Assembly (NCBI GenBank): GCA_009776375.1
Contig: WRNW01000003.1
Span: 1 to 39,130 of the forward strand
Length of the DNA: 39,130 nt
Source of the DNA: Candidatus Saccharimonadota bacterium
GTDB taxonomy: Bacteria > Patescibacteriota > Saccharimonadia > Saccharimonadales > Saccharimonadaceae
Reading direction: 5' to 3'
Shown: positions 1 to 6,706 of the stretch, in pieces
How positions within the stretch are numbered: the first letter of the stretch is position 1
Layout of the letters: each line of letters begins with the position of its first letter
Notes under the pieces: model-generated
What the model was told of the DNA's origin: nothing
Seen by the model: only the letters and a program-made list of their open reading frames with translations
Database searches by the model: none
Made by a program: the position numbers and the translations under genes

Positions 1-396
1 GGAATAATCCGCCAAAGTTTTATGAACCACCCGCCGTTCGGCAGCATTCATCGGCCGGAGATGCAGCGGCTCGTCACTCGCTAAGGCTTGCTGGGCCCAC
101 TGTTCGGCCTGATCAGCAATCCGATCGTTGTGACGACGTTTGTAATCCGCCACATCGAGATTGACTCGCTGGAGTGCGGCCCCTTTTTGGATCAAAGTTG
201 TGCGAATCAAAAACTGCAAACTCCGCAGCGTATCGCCATTTTTCCCAATTAGTAGATTCGATAAATAAGTGTTCGGCACAGACAGCTCAATGACGTCTTC
301 GTCAGCCGTCGCATAAACATCGACGTTGATACCAAAAAACGACAGCACGTCTTCGACGTATTTTTTGGCGAACATGATTGATTCTTCTCTATCCAT
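1..396 (-). CDS. jag: Jag/KhpB-like KH-R3H RNA-binding protein (partial, 3' end off the window)
   Basis: The first 132 residues are visible; the rest lies beyond the left edge. An N-terminal Jag-type domain is followed by a KH domain with the GxxG loop as LLIGKNGDTLRSLQ (about residues 49-62), and then the start of an R3H domain (LRPMNAAERRVVH, about 113-125). Jag/KhpB proteins bind RNA and are normally encoded just after yidC, as here. The ATG at 396 is the first one after an in-frame stop; a second ATG lies at 375. No convincing ribosome binding site precedes it, so it is probably expressed from the upstream rpmH-rnpA-yidC direction or by coupling with the small ORF in front of it. Confidence 0.85.
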   Translation of the reverse strand, partial: MDREESIMFAKKYVEDVLSFFGINVDVYATADEDVIELSVPNTYLSNLLIGKNGDTLRSLQFLIRTTLIQKGAALQRVNLDVADYKRRHNDRIADQAEQWAQQALASDEPLHLRPMNAAERRVVHKTLADYS

Positions 397-410
397 AATA
401 CACGCTTCGC

Positions 411-503
411 TTATGAGACAAACCTACGGTTTTTCTCATCGCGCCGGGCAAAAAACGCGGTTTTTGCTCGGGCTGCTCTTTTCCCTTCCATCTTACTTAT
501 CAT
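411..503 (-). CDS. possible 30-aa basic small ORF between yidC and jag
   Basis: An ATG overlaps the yidC stop as ATGA, and an AGGAGG lies 11 nt upstream inside the last yidC codons (it encodes two Arg). The ORF runs 30 codons to TAA at 411, starts MISKMEGKRAARAK and is rich in Lys and Arg. It ends 14 nt before the jag start, which has no Shine-Dalgarno sequence of its own. It could be a translational coupler carrying ribosomes from yidC to jag, or a chance ORF. I recognise no family. Confidence 0.3.
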   Translation of the reverse strand: MISKMEGKRAARAKTAFFARRDEKNRRFVS

Positions 504-1516
504 CTCGCTTTAATCCTCCTGACGACTGTCGGCCCGCCGCTGGATTTGGGCGACGTTTTATTTGATTCTGATTTTTTATTTTGAGAAGGTTTCATCGTAA
601 CAATTTCCGCTTCGCGGGCTTTTTTGACTCGCTTTAACAGGTTTGGTTTACTAGCAAGTTTTTGCATTTCGTCCAAATCTTTGTTTAGGAGAACATGCTG
701 TTGAATGATGGCAACTAACGAGGTTGTTGCGTAATATAACATCACCGCGGCCGGTAGCGCCAGGCCGATCATAAACGTCATAACCGGGAAAAAATAAATC
801 ATTTTGCCGGTTGTCGCGGCCGCCATTTCGGCTTGGTCAACTTCCTTGCCAGCGGCAGCTTCGCGGAACATATCGCGCAGTTTACGTTTTTTATCACTCG
901 AGGGCATGGTTTGTTTACCTTGGTAGAATTGAAAAAGTGCCGCCAGTAGCGTCAGAATCACCGCCGGGAAATATTCGCTGGCGGTTTTCGTGAGATCAAT
1001 CGTGCCAAGGAGTTTTGGTTTAAAATTTTCCGGATCGTTGGTGGTGTCTTTGACTCGCTGAAGTTTATCAATCCCCGGATAAGCTAGGTTTTTTAGTTTC
1101 GCTTCGCGGTTTTCACGCGTCTCGACGGCTTGCTGGTAATTCGGCGCATCCTCGGCCGGTAGGTTCATATTAAATAATTGAATAACGCTAAAAACCGCAA
1201 TGAAAATCGGTAGTTGGATCACTAAAACCAAGATCGAACCAAACGGTTTAACACCTTTTTCGCGGTAGAGTTCCATCATCATTTGGCTCTCGAGCATGCG
1301 ATTACCCTTGGCTTGTTGCTTGATCCTTTTGAGTTCTGGCTGAATTGAACGCATTAATTTGGTTTGATGGAGCTGTTTTTTGACTAATGGCCAGAGCAAA
1401 AATCTAATCAGAATTGTCAGAATAATAATCGCGATGCCAAAATCAGCTAGAAAATTGTAAATCAGTGCTAATACGTTAAAAATCGGTTGCGTCAATAGAC
1501 GATCAAAGATACTCAT
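500..1516 (-). CDS. yidC: YidC/Oxa1/SpoIIIJ membrane protein insertase
   Basis: The 338-aa product inserts and helps fold membrane proteins alone or with SecYEG. It has an N-terminal membrane segment at about residues 12-38 (NFLADFGIAIIILTILIRF), the cytosolic basic hairpin, a segment around 90-110 with a QLPIFIAVF stretch, and the C-terminal YidC segments (PVMTFMIGLALPAAVMLYY and following). A basic tail (VVRRIKAR end) suits ribosome contact. It lacks the large periplasmic domain of Proteobacterial YidC, as in Gram-positive SpoIIIJ types, but no lipobox is seen. The loop at about residues 115-175 is longer than in the shortest homologues. The stop is TGA. The start lacks a Shine-Dalgarno sequence and lies 6 nt after a -10 box. 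Confidence 0.95.
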   Translation of the reverse strand: MSIFDRLLTQPIFNVLALIYNFLADFGIAIIILTILIRFLLWPLVKKQLHQTKLMRSIQPELKRIKQQAKGNRMLESQMMMELYREKGVKPFGSILVLVIQLPIFIAVFSVIQLFNMNLPAEDAPNYQQAVETRENREAKLKNLAYPGIDKLQRVKDTTNDPENFKPKLLGTIDLTKTASEYFPAVILTLLAALFQFYQGKQTMPSSDKKRKLRDMFREAAAGKEVDQAEMAAATTGKMIYFFPVMTFMIGLALPAAVMLYYATTSLVAIIQQHVLLNKDLDEMQKLASKPNLLKRVKKAREAEIVTMKPSQNKKSESNKTSPKSSGGPTVVRRIKAR

Positions 1517-1522
1517 GTGGAT

Positions 1523-1531
1523 AGTTTAGCA
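1523..1531 (-). promoter_or_regulatory. extended -10 promoter of yidC (leaderless spacing)
   Basis: Read on the minus strand this is TGCTAAACT, an extended -10 motif. Six nucleotides (ATCCAC) separate it from the yidC ATG, so transcription would begin at or next to the start codon. There is no clear -35 box. Confidence 0.5.
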
Positions 1532-1551
1532 GATTCTACCAAGAAATACCA

Positions 1552-1911
1552 TCACCCGCGAGCGATGCGGGTTTTGAGACCAGTTTGATGGAGGAGTGGC
1601 AAGAGTTGGATAGCGAGCTCTTGGTGTGTGGCGGTCAAGGCTGCCGCTAGATGCACGCTAATCACGATATCGATGGCTGGCGCGCCGAGCAGCAGCGGTC
1701 GAATAATCTCATACAGGCGGCGGCGCAGACGATTGCGTTTGACCGCACTTTTGAAAATTTTCTTGCTCACTATAATCGCCACCCGCGGATAGTGCCGATG
1801 TTGGTTAACCGCCCATTTAATGGTAAAAAACTCACTGCGTGTTCTGTGGCCGCTAGTTAAAACATAGCGCAGGCTACCATGACCATGAAAACGATATTTT
1901 TGAGAAATCAT
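1552..1911 (-). CDS. rnpA: ribonuclease P protein component
   Basis: The 119-aa basic protein is the protein subunit of RNase P, which trims tRNA 5' leaders. The family signature is visible as KSAVKRNRLRRRLYEIIR (about residues 54-71), with the upstream FTIKWAVNQ and RVAIIVSKK strands. Length and charge are normal for RnpA. It lies between rpmH and yidC in the usual order. The ATG has no Shine-Dalgarno sequence and sits 6 nt after an extended -10 box that directly follows the rpmH terminator, so rnpA probably has its own leaderless transcript. Confidence 0.95.
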   Translation of the reverse strand: MISQKYRFHGHGSLRYVLTSGHRTRSEFFTIKWAVNQHRHYPRVAIIVSKKIFKSAVKRNRLRRRLYEIIRPLLLGAPAIDIVISVHLAAALTATHQELAIQLLPLLHQTGLKTRIARG

Positions 1912-1917
1912 AAATCT

Positions 1918-1926
1918 ATTTTAGCA
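1918..1926 (-). promoter_or_regulatory. extended -10 promoter of rnpA (leaderless spacing)
   Basis: The minus strand reads TGCTAAAAT, then AGATTT, then the rnpA ATG. The 6-nt gap places the expected transcription start at the A of ATG. The box abuts the T-run of the preceding terminator. Confidence 0.55.
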
Positions 1927-1952
1927 AAAATCGCCCGGTCTGGGGCGATTTT
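1927..1952. terminator. bidirectional intrinsic terminator after rpmH
   Basis: A perfect 10-bp inverted repeat (1927-1936 AAAATCGCCC with 1943-1952 GGGCGATTTT) has a 6-nt loop, and the stem ends in A-tract/T-tract on either strand. In the minus orientation it follows the rpmH stop by 5 nt. It should end or attenuate rpmH transcription before rnpA. Confidence 0.8.
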
Positions 1953-1957
1953 CTACA

Positions 1958-2095
1958 TTAAATCGCGATTTTGTTGCGAGCTTTGTTGCGACGACGTTTA
2001 AGGACAATTTGACCAGTTTTAGTAGCCATCCGCGCTCGAAAACCGTGTACTTTGGCGCGTTTGCGAGTTTTTGGTTGATAAGTTCTCTTGGGCAT
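1958..2095 (-). CDS. rpmH: 50S ribosomal protein L34
   Basis: This 45-aa protein is ribosomal protein L34. It has the hallmark start [19 protein letters not shown] and the basic tail [11 protein letters not shown]. The ATG at 2095 is chosen because it gives exactly the family's N-terminus; a longer reading frame extending to 2164 adds residues absent from the family. It is divergent from dnaA across the origin region and has its own promoter. Confidence 0.97.
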   Translation of the reverse strand: MPKRTYQPKTRKRAKVHGFRARMATKTGQIVLKRRRNKARNKIAI

Positions 2096-2105
2096 AATGT
2101 AGGAT

Positions 2106-2134
2106 ATTGTAGCAGGTTTAACTTGGTTTGCCAA
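2106..2134 (-). promoter_or_regulatory. rpmH promoter
   Basis: On the minus strand TTGGCA (2134-2129) and TACAAT (2111-2106) are separated by 17 nt, with TGC before the -10. Ten nucleotides separate the -10 from the rpmH ATG, so the leader would be only about 3-4 nt. Confidence 0.65.
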
Positions 2135-2164
2135 GGTCAACCACCAATAATAATTTTCCACCAA

Positions 2165-2280
2165 AAATCGTTACTTGTCCACAGCTCCGCAGAGAGGAAT
2201 TTCAGCTGTGGAAAAACCGACCGCTAAACGTTTCAAATTCTGGCAAATCGAAAATTCCAGATTGGGGGTTGTGGAAAAGT
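2165..2280. other. oriC: oriC-like DnaA-box cluster upstream of dnaA
   Basis: Three DnaA-box-like 9-mers are visible: TTGTCCACA on plus (2175-2183), TTTTCCACA on minus (2215-2207) and TTTTCCACA on minus (2278-2270). The first two lie in a perfect 9-bp inverted repeat (TCCACAGCT 2178-2186 with AGCTGTGGA 2204-2212). The third overlaps the dnaA -35 box. The position between rpmH and dnaA is the classical bacterial origin location. Function is inferred. Confidence 0.7.
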
Positions 2281-2298
2281 TACCAAGTTTGCTATGAT
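2269..2298 (+). promoter_or_regulatory. dnaA promoter overlapped by a DnaA box
   Basis: TTGTGG (2269-2274) and TATGAT (2293-2298, preceded by TGC) are 18 nt apart. The -35 overlaps the DnaA box at 2270-2278, which suggests autoregulation. A purine-rich Shine-Dalgarno AGGGGA lies just before the GTG start at 2331. Confidence 0.65.
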
Positions 2299-2330
2299 GT
2301 TCGTTAAGGAAAGGACTTTAGGGGAAACAA

Positions 2331-3677
2331 GTGGAGAAAAGTCAGGAAGAGGTTTTGTGGCAAACAATTCTCGGTGAAATCGAGCTATCAATGTCGCACG
2401 CGACATTTGCAACATGGTTCAAACCAACAGAACTGTTGTCTATTCAAGGTCAAAACTTGCGAGTTTTGGTCAATAATTTCTTTGCCAAGAATCAATTCGA
2501 GAAAAAGTTCGATGAACAAATCAAGCAGATTTTGCGCAAAAACGGTTTTTCGTCGCCGACCATTGAATACATTATCAAAGGCAAACGCGCCACCAAAGAA
2601 GAAACTGTTAGTGAAAAAACTAGTTCGTCGCCGACCGAACCATCGACGACCAAGAATCCGACTGGCCTCAATCCGAAATATCGTTTTGATAATTTTATTG
2701 TCGGAGCTTGTAATGATTTGGCACACGCCGCTTCGCAGGCCGCGGCCGCTCGGCCGGGAACTAAATATAATCCGATCTTTATTTATGGTGGGCCGGGCCT
2801 CGGTAAAACTCACCTGATCCAGGCGATTGGTAATGAGATTTTAGCGACCAAACCGGATTGGCGCGTGCTCTACGCGACGGCGGAAACTTTTGGTAATGAA
2901 TTTATTGATTATGTTCGGTTCAAGAAAAATCGCGATTTCGGTAAGAAATATCGCGATGTTGACGTTTTAATCATCGATGATATCCAGTTCATTGCTGGCA
3001 AGAAATCGACCCAGGAAGAATTCTTTAATACTTTTAATACTCTACATCAAGCGGACAAGCAAATCGTTTTAACGTCCGACAAACCGCCCGCCGAAATTCC
3101 GGGTTTGGCCGATCGGTTGCGTGGTCGTTTTCAAATGGGTATGGCGATCGATGTCTCGTTGCCAGATTACGAAACGCGCTCGGCGATTCTTGAAGCCAAA
3201 GCCGCAGCGCTCGGTGCTCATTTACCGACCGAATTAATTGAGTTTTTGGCCGATCAAATCCGCACTAATATTCGCGAACTCGAGGGCGCTCTTAATCAAA
3301 TTTTAGCTTATTCGGAAATGCGCCGTGAAGAGCCGACGATCGAGCTAGCTCAAGGATTGCTCGGCGATATTAAAAATTCACGGCCAAAACATATCACCGC
3401 CCGCCAAATTATCGATAAAACTGCCAGTTATTTCGATCTGCAAATTTCTGAACTTTGTAGTCCAGCTCGCGATCGTTATATCACCGAGCCGCGCCAAATG
3501 GCGATGTATCTTTTGCGTAGCGAGATCAAAATGAGTTTTCCAAAGATTGCCCACGAGCTTGGTCGTAAGGATCACACCACCGCCATTCACTCGGTTGAAA
3601 AAATCGAGCGGGAGATTAAAATTAACGCTCGAATGCGCGAGCAAATCTCTGATCTAAGGGAGCGACTATATGTGTAA
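2331..3677 (+). CDS. dnaA: chromosomal replication initiator DnaA
   Basis: The 448-aa AAA+ initiator binds DnaA boxes and opens oriC. Domain I is at about residues 1-80, a low-complexity linker at 85-112, Walker A GGPGLGKTH at 153-161 and Walker B VLIIDDIQF near 215. The C-terminal domain IV has the signature ELGRKDHTTAIHSVEKI, which contacts DnaA boxes. Length is typical. The start is GTG, supported by the Shine-Dalgarno AGGGGA and by alignment of domain I to its beginning. It is followed by an AT-rich gap and dnaN, the standard order. Confidence 0.98.
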   Translation: MEKSQEEVLWQTILGEIELSMSHATFATWFKPTELLSIQGQNLRVLVNNFFAKNQFEKKFDEQIKQILRKNGFSSPTIEYIIKGKRATKEETVSEKTSSSPTEPSTTKNPTGLNPKYRFDNFIVGACNDLAHAASQAAAARPGTKYNPIFIYGGPGLGKTHLIQAIGNEILATKPDWRVLYATAETFGNEFIDYVRFKKNRDFGKKYRDVDVLIIDDIQFIAGKKSTQEEFFNTFNTLHQADKQIVLTSDKPPAEIPGLADRLRGRFQMGMAIDVSLPDYETRSAILEAKAAALGAHLPTELIEFLADQIRTNIRELEGALNQILAYSEMRREEPTIELAQGLLGDIKNSRPKHITARQIIDKTASYFDLQISELCSPARDRYITEPRQMAMYLLRSEIKMSFPKIAHELGRKDHTTAIHSVEKIEREIKINARMREQISDLRERLYV

Positions 3678-3908
3678 AAAGTGTGAAAAACCTGGGGGTA
3701 TTTTCCGGAAAACTTTGGGAAACTTTTCCAACTTTTCTATAGAAAAAATTAATCATCACATAACTGCGTGGAAAACGAGCTATTTTCTCACCCACTTTTA
3801 CCAAACATTTTCACAACCTATTTCACCACTTCAACCTCTACAATTTTTAAACTTTTCCCCACTTTCCACAAACCTTGCTATGATGACTAAATTAAAGAAA
3901 GGAATAAT
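3678..3908. other. AT-rich dnaA-dnaN intergenic region, possible unwinding element with DnaA-box-like sites
   Basis: The 231-bp gap is AT-rich, with repeated TTTTCC and TTTTC tracts and a DnaA-box-like CTTTCCACA at 3862-3870. An extended -10 (TGCTATGAT, 3876-3884) lies upstream of dnaN, followed by AAAGAAAGGA as Shine-Dalgarno. It may be the second half of a bipartite origin. No gene is seen. Confidence 0.5.
3876..3884 (+). promoter_or_regulatory. extended -10 promoter of dnaN
   Basis: TGCTATGAT forms an extended -10 about 24 nt upstream of the dnaN ATG. No good -35 is seen. The same TTGCTATGATG string occurs in the promoters of the 614-aa gene and, with TTTGCTATGATG, dnaA. Confidence 0.55.
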
Positions 3909-5000
3909 ATGAAGGTCACCCTCACCCAAGAAAATCTAGCCCGAGCTTTGAATACCGTTAGTCGAGTCGCTAATAGTCGGACTACCCTGCCGATCCTTAG
4001 TAATATTTTAATCAAAACCGAAGACGGACTGTTGGTTCTCGCCGCCACTAATCTAGAAGTCGCGATTACTGAAAAAATTCCCGCCAAGATCGAACGCGAG
4101 GGCGCCACGATCGCACCAGCAAAACTAATCACTGAATTTATTACCAACTTACCAAAAACTAATCTTACTATTAACGCTAGCGACAATAAAATCACTATTA
4201 CTGCCGGAAACTACAAATCGGTGGTTAATACGATCACTGCTGACGAGTTCCCGGCCTTGCCCGAACCGAAAAACGTGGGGTTAATCAAAATCCCAGCCAC
4301 CATTCTCAAAAAAGCCGTTGCTGGAACAATCTTGGTTGCTAGTAGCGATACCACGCGACCGATTTTGACTGGTGTTTATTTACACACCACGGACGGTGAT
4401 TTATATATGGCCGCCACCGATGGTTATCGTCTAGCTGAGAAGAAAGTTTTATCCCTCACTAAAGAAATAAACACGATTATTCCTGCCTCGGCACTTAGCG
4501 ATGTAGTGCGAATTCTGAGCGATGAAACCAAGGAAGTAATTATGAGTTTTAGCGACGACCAGGTTAGTTTTGTGATTGGTGACGTGACGGTCACCTCACG
4601 ATTAATCGACGGTAATTTTATTGATTATCGTCAATTAATTCCGACAAAAACTGATGTGGTGGCGACGCTGGACCGCAATGAATTTATTCGGATTACCAAG
4701 ATTTCGGAATTATTTGCTCGCGAAAGCGCAGGCTCGATCACCCTTAAGGTTGATGCGAGTTCATCAACTCTGAGCATGCACTCAATCACTTCTGAGCTGG
4801 GCGAAAATAATTCAATCGTCGAGGCGACCATCAAAGGCAGCGGCGCGATCACCCTCAACTCCAAGTTTTTATTGGACGCCCTAAACCAAATCGATGGCGA
4901 AAATGTTAAACTACAATTTAGCGGCAAACTAGCTCCGGCGCTACTCACCGCCGATGGTGATGATACTTATAAGCACATTATTATGCCAGTAAAATCATAA
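3909..5000 (+). CDS. dnaN: DNA polymerase III sliding clamp (beta subunit)
   Basis: The 363-aa product is the ring-shaped clamp that tethers DNA polymerase III to DNA. The start MKVTLTQENLARALNTVSRV, the internal RTTLPILSNI, the ATNLE motif in domain 1 and the C-terminal YKHIIMPVKS ending (clamp MPVR/K-type motif) are typical. Length fits three clamp domains. An AAAGAAAGGA Shine-Dalgarno sequence lies 5-7 nt before the ATG. It follows dnaA in the usual order. Confidence 0.98.
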   Translation: MKVTLTQENLARALNTVSRVANSRTTLPILSNILIKTEDGLLVLAATNLEVAITEKIPAKIEREGATIAPAKLITEFITNLPKTNLTINASDNKITITAGNYKSVVNTITADEFPALPEPKNVGLIKIPATILKKAVAGTILVASSDTTRPILTGVYLHTTDGDLYMAATDGYRLAEKKVLSLTKEINTIIPASALSDVVRILSDETKEVIMSFSDDQVSFVIGDVTVTSRLIDGNFIDYRQLIPTKTDVVATLDRNEFIRITKISELFARESAGSITLKVDASSSTLSMHSITSELGENNSIVEATIKGSGAITLNSKFLLDALNQIDGENVKLQFSGKLAPALLTADGDDTYKHIIMPVKS

Positions 5001-5001
5001 G

Positions 5002-5023
5002 TATTGTAATAAATGTTACAATA
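5002..5023. promoter_or_regulatory. palindrome overlapping the -10 of the NYN gene
   Basis: A perfect 8-bp inverted repeat (TATTGTAA 5002-5009 with TTACAATA 5016-5023) lies between dnaN and the next gene. The right arm contains an extended -10, TGTTACAAT (5014-5022), 6 nt from the ATG. The dyad could be a repressor operator; it has no T-tail and is not a good terminator. Confidence 0.45.
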
Positions 5024-5028
5024 TTAAC

Positions 5029-5553
5029 ATGAACCAAGCATTTATAGATGGCCAGAATTTACGTTATTCTACAACACACGCAGACAAGCCTTGGAGTGTT
5101 GATCTCGCGCGGTTGAGGATTTATTTAGCACAAAAATATAATGTTGATAGAGCATATTATTTTCTTGGTTATCAAATGGAAAGCCAACAATTCTTGTATC
5201 GTAAAATCCAAGAAGCTGGCTATATCCTACTGTTTCGTCAGCATAACGCCAAGATGAATAGCATTAAAAAGGGCAACGTTGACACTGATATTGTCTTCAC
5301 AATTATGCAAAAAATTGCCGATCGCGAAAAATTTGACAAAATTATCCTAGTATCAGGTGATGGCGACTACTATAAAATGGTGCAATATCTGATCAAGAAA
5401 GATAAATTCGGTAAATTACTAGCCCCCAACGGCAAAAACATGTCTTCGTTATATATTGATTTCTCAACCAAATATTATGATTTTCTCAACAAACCGGGGA
5501 TAAAATCCAAGATTCAATACACCAAGAAAAACAAAAAAGCGGGGTCCGCTTAG
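5029..5553 (+). CDS. NYN (PIN-like) domain protein, LabA type
   Basis: The 174-aa protein matches the NYN/LabA family, PIN-like metal-dependent ribonucleases. Acidic residues in the expected places are Asp7 (AFIDGQN), Asp85 and Asp87 (GNVDTDIVF) and Asp111/Asp113 (SGDGDY). A short Lys-rich tail (KKNKKAG) may bind nucleic acid. The ATG is 6 nt after an extended -10 with no Shine-Dalgarno sequence, so a leaderless message is likely. The substrate is unknown; NYN proteins act in RNA processing or decay. It sits between dnaN and recF, an unusual insertion in that block. Confidence 0.85.
   Translation: MNQAFIDGQNLRYSTTHADKPWSVDLARLRIYLAQKYNVDRAYYFLGYQMESQQFLYRKIQEAGYILLFRQHNAKMNSIKKGNVDTDIVFTIMQKIADREKFDKIILVSGDGDYYKMVQYLIKKDKFGKLLAPNGKNMSSLYIDFSTKYYDFLNKPGIKSKIQYTKKNKKAGSA
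5531..5551 (-). terminator. minus-strand intrinsic terminator
   Basis: The perfect stem AAGCGG/CCGCTT (5537-5542 with 5546-5551, loop GGT) is followed on the minus strand by TTTTTTG and more T. No minus-strand protein gene ends here. It is best explained as the end of the short RNA described below. Confidence 0.6.
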
Positions 5554-5588
5554 GTAGTGAGCCGTTTGCATTGCCCGCGTCGGGATTA
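5531..5588 (-). ncRNA. candidate ~57-nt small RNA antisense to the NYN gene 3' end
   Basis: A consensus promoter (5624-5596) reads into a ~57-nt stretch ending in an intrinsic terminator. The RNA contains a CCCG-ACG-CGGG hairpin (around 5572-5582) and the terminator stem. It has no ORF and overlaps the last codons of the NYN gene on the opposite strand. I could not match it to SRP RNA, 6S RNA or tmRNA. It may regulate the NYN mRNA or act in trans. Confidence 0.45.
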
Positions 5589-5595
5589 GGCCCCT

Positions 5596-5624
5596 ATCAT
5601 AGCAAATTTTATTTCATGTGTCAA
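5596..5624 (-). promoter_or_regulatory. strong sigma70-type promoter without a protein gene downstream
   Basis: On the minus strand TTGACA (5624-5619), a 17-nt spacer and TATGAT (5601-5596) with TGC before the -10. This equals the best promoters in the window and points away from recF. Confidence 0.6.
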
Positions 5625-5628
5625 TTAA

Positions 5629-5637
5629 TGTTAAAAT
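5629..5637 (+). promoter_or_regulatory. extended -10 promoter of recF (leaderless spacing)
   Basis: TGTTAAAAT is followed by AACACT and the recF ATG: a 6-nt gap and no Shine-Dalgarno sequence. Confidence 0.5.
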
Positions 5638-5643
5638 AACACT

Positions 5644-6672
5644 ATGATTAAGAATCTGCGCGTTCAGAATTTTCGAAAACATGCGGATTTGGTTGTGGAT
5701 TTTAAGCCTGGTGCGACCATCATCACTGGCGCTAACGGCAGCGGTAAAACGTCGCTGCTCGAGGCGATTTATATCGCTCTCCAAGGCAAAAGTTGGCGCT
5801 CAAACTTTGCGGAAATTTTGCGCGACGATGGTCAAAACATCGCCGAGTGGTGGCGGATTGACCTAGAGTTTAGTGGCGATCAAAAACGAGTGGTCAAATT
5901 CACCAACAACGCCAAAAATTTCGTGGTCGACACTCAAACTTTTACTCGTCTGCCCGCCAAACTAAAAAAACCAGTTATTTTATTTGAACCAAACGATCTG
6001 CAACTCTTGTACGGTTCGCCAGCTCGCCGACGCGATTTTTTCGATCGATTAATTTCTCAAATCGAACCGACGCATGCGACGACTTTACGAAAATTCGAAC
6101 GGATTTTGCGCCAGCGGAACAACCTGTTACGTCAAGGCACTTCGGCTAGTGAACTGTTCGTTTGGGATCTGCAATTTGCCGATTTGTCCGAGAAAATTAT
6201 CACTGCGCGCGATCGCTGGATCAAGGAAATTAATCATCATCTCACGAACGAATACCAAAAAATCGCCGCTACTAGTCGCGACGTCGTGAATGTCAAATAT
6301 CTGGCGTCGCATAAATCACGTCAACAAATCCTTGATCAGCTAAAACACGATTTTCTAGATGGTCGATTATACACTAAAACCGGCCCGCAAACTCATGATA
6401 TTAAATTCAAAATTAACAATCACGACGCGAAATTGACGGCTTCGCGCGGCGAAAATCGCACAATTATTTTTGCCACCCTAGCGACGATGACGAGAATACT
6501 AAGCCAAACTCTGGGCGAGAAAATCTACCTATTATTTGACGACATCGACAGCGAACTCGACGCCACCCGCCGCCAAGAATTATATAAATCAGAAATTTTC
6601 GCCGACAACTACCTATTCGCGACGACGATCAAGGCCGGTGATAGCAAAAGAGGCGCCATCCATCTAAGCTAG
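5644..6672 (+). CDS. recF: DNA replication and repair protein RecF
   Basis: The 342-aa SMC-like ATPase helps load RecA at gaps during replication repair. The N-terminus MIKNLRVQNFRKHADLVVDF is typical; Walker A GANGSGKTS is at residues 29-37. The Walker B/D-loop region is LLFDDIDSELDATRR near the C-terminus, with a TASRGENR signature-type motif before it. The length is close to other RecF proteins. It ends convergently with the ATPase gene, 34 nt apart, with no clear terminator. Confidence 0.93.
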   Translation: MIKNLRVQNFRKHADLVVDFKPGATIITGANGSGKTSLLEAIYIALQGKSWRSNFAEILRDDGQNIAEWWRIDLEFSGDQKRVVKFTNNAKNFVVDTQTFTRLPAKLKKPVILFEPNDLQLLYGSPARRRDFFDRLISQIEPTHATTLRKFERILRQRNNLLRQGTSASELFVWDLQFADLSEKIITARDRWIKEINHHLTNEYQKIAATSRDVVNVKYLASHKSRQQILDQLKHDFLDGRLYTKTGPQTHDIKFKINNHDAKLTASRGENRTIIFATLATMTRILSQTLGEKIYLLFDDIDSELDATRRQELYKSEIFADNYLFATTIKAGDSKRGAIHLS

Positions 6673-6706
6673 CCTCAGGCAGAAAAACCTAGCATACTCC
6701 ACTCTG

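Noticed and set aside
5531-5588. SRP (4.5S) RNA identity for the candidate small RNA
   Set aside because: Neither strand contains the conserved GGAAG / AGCAG domain IV motif, and the RNA is too short for a canonical SRP RNA.
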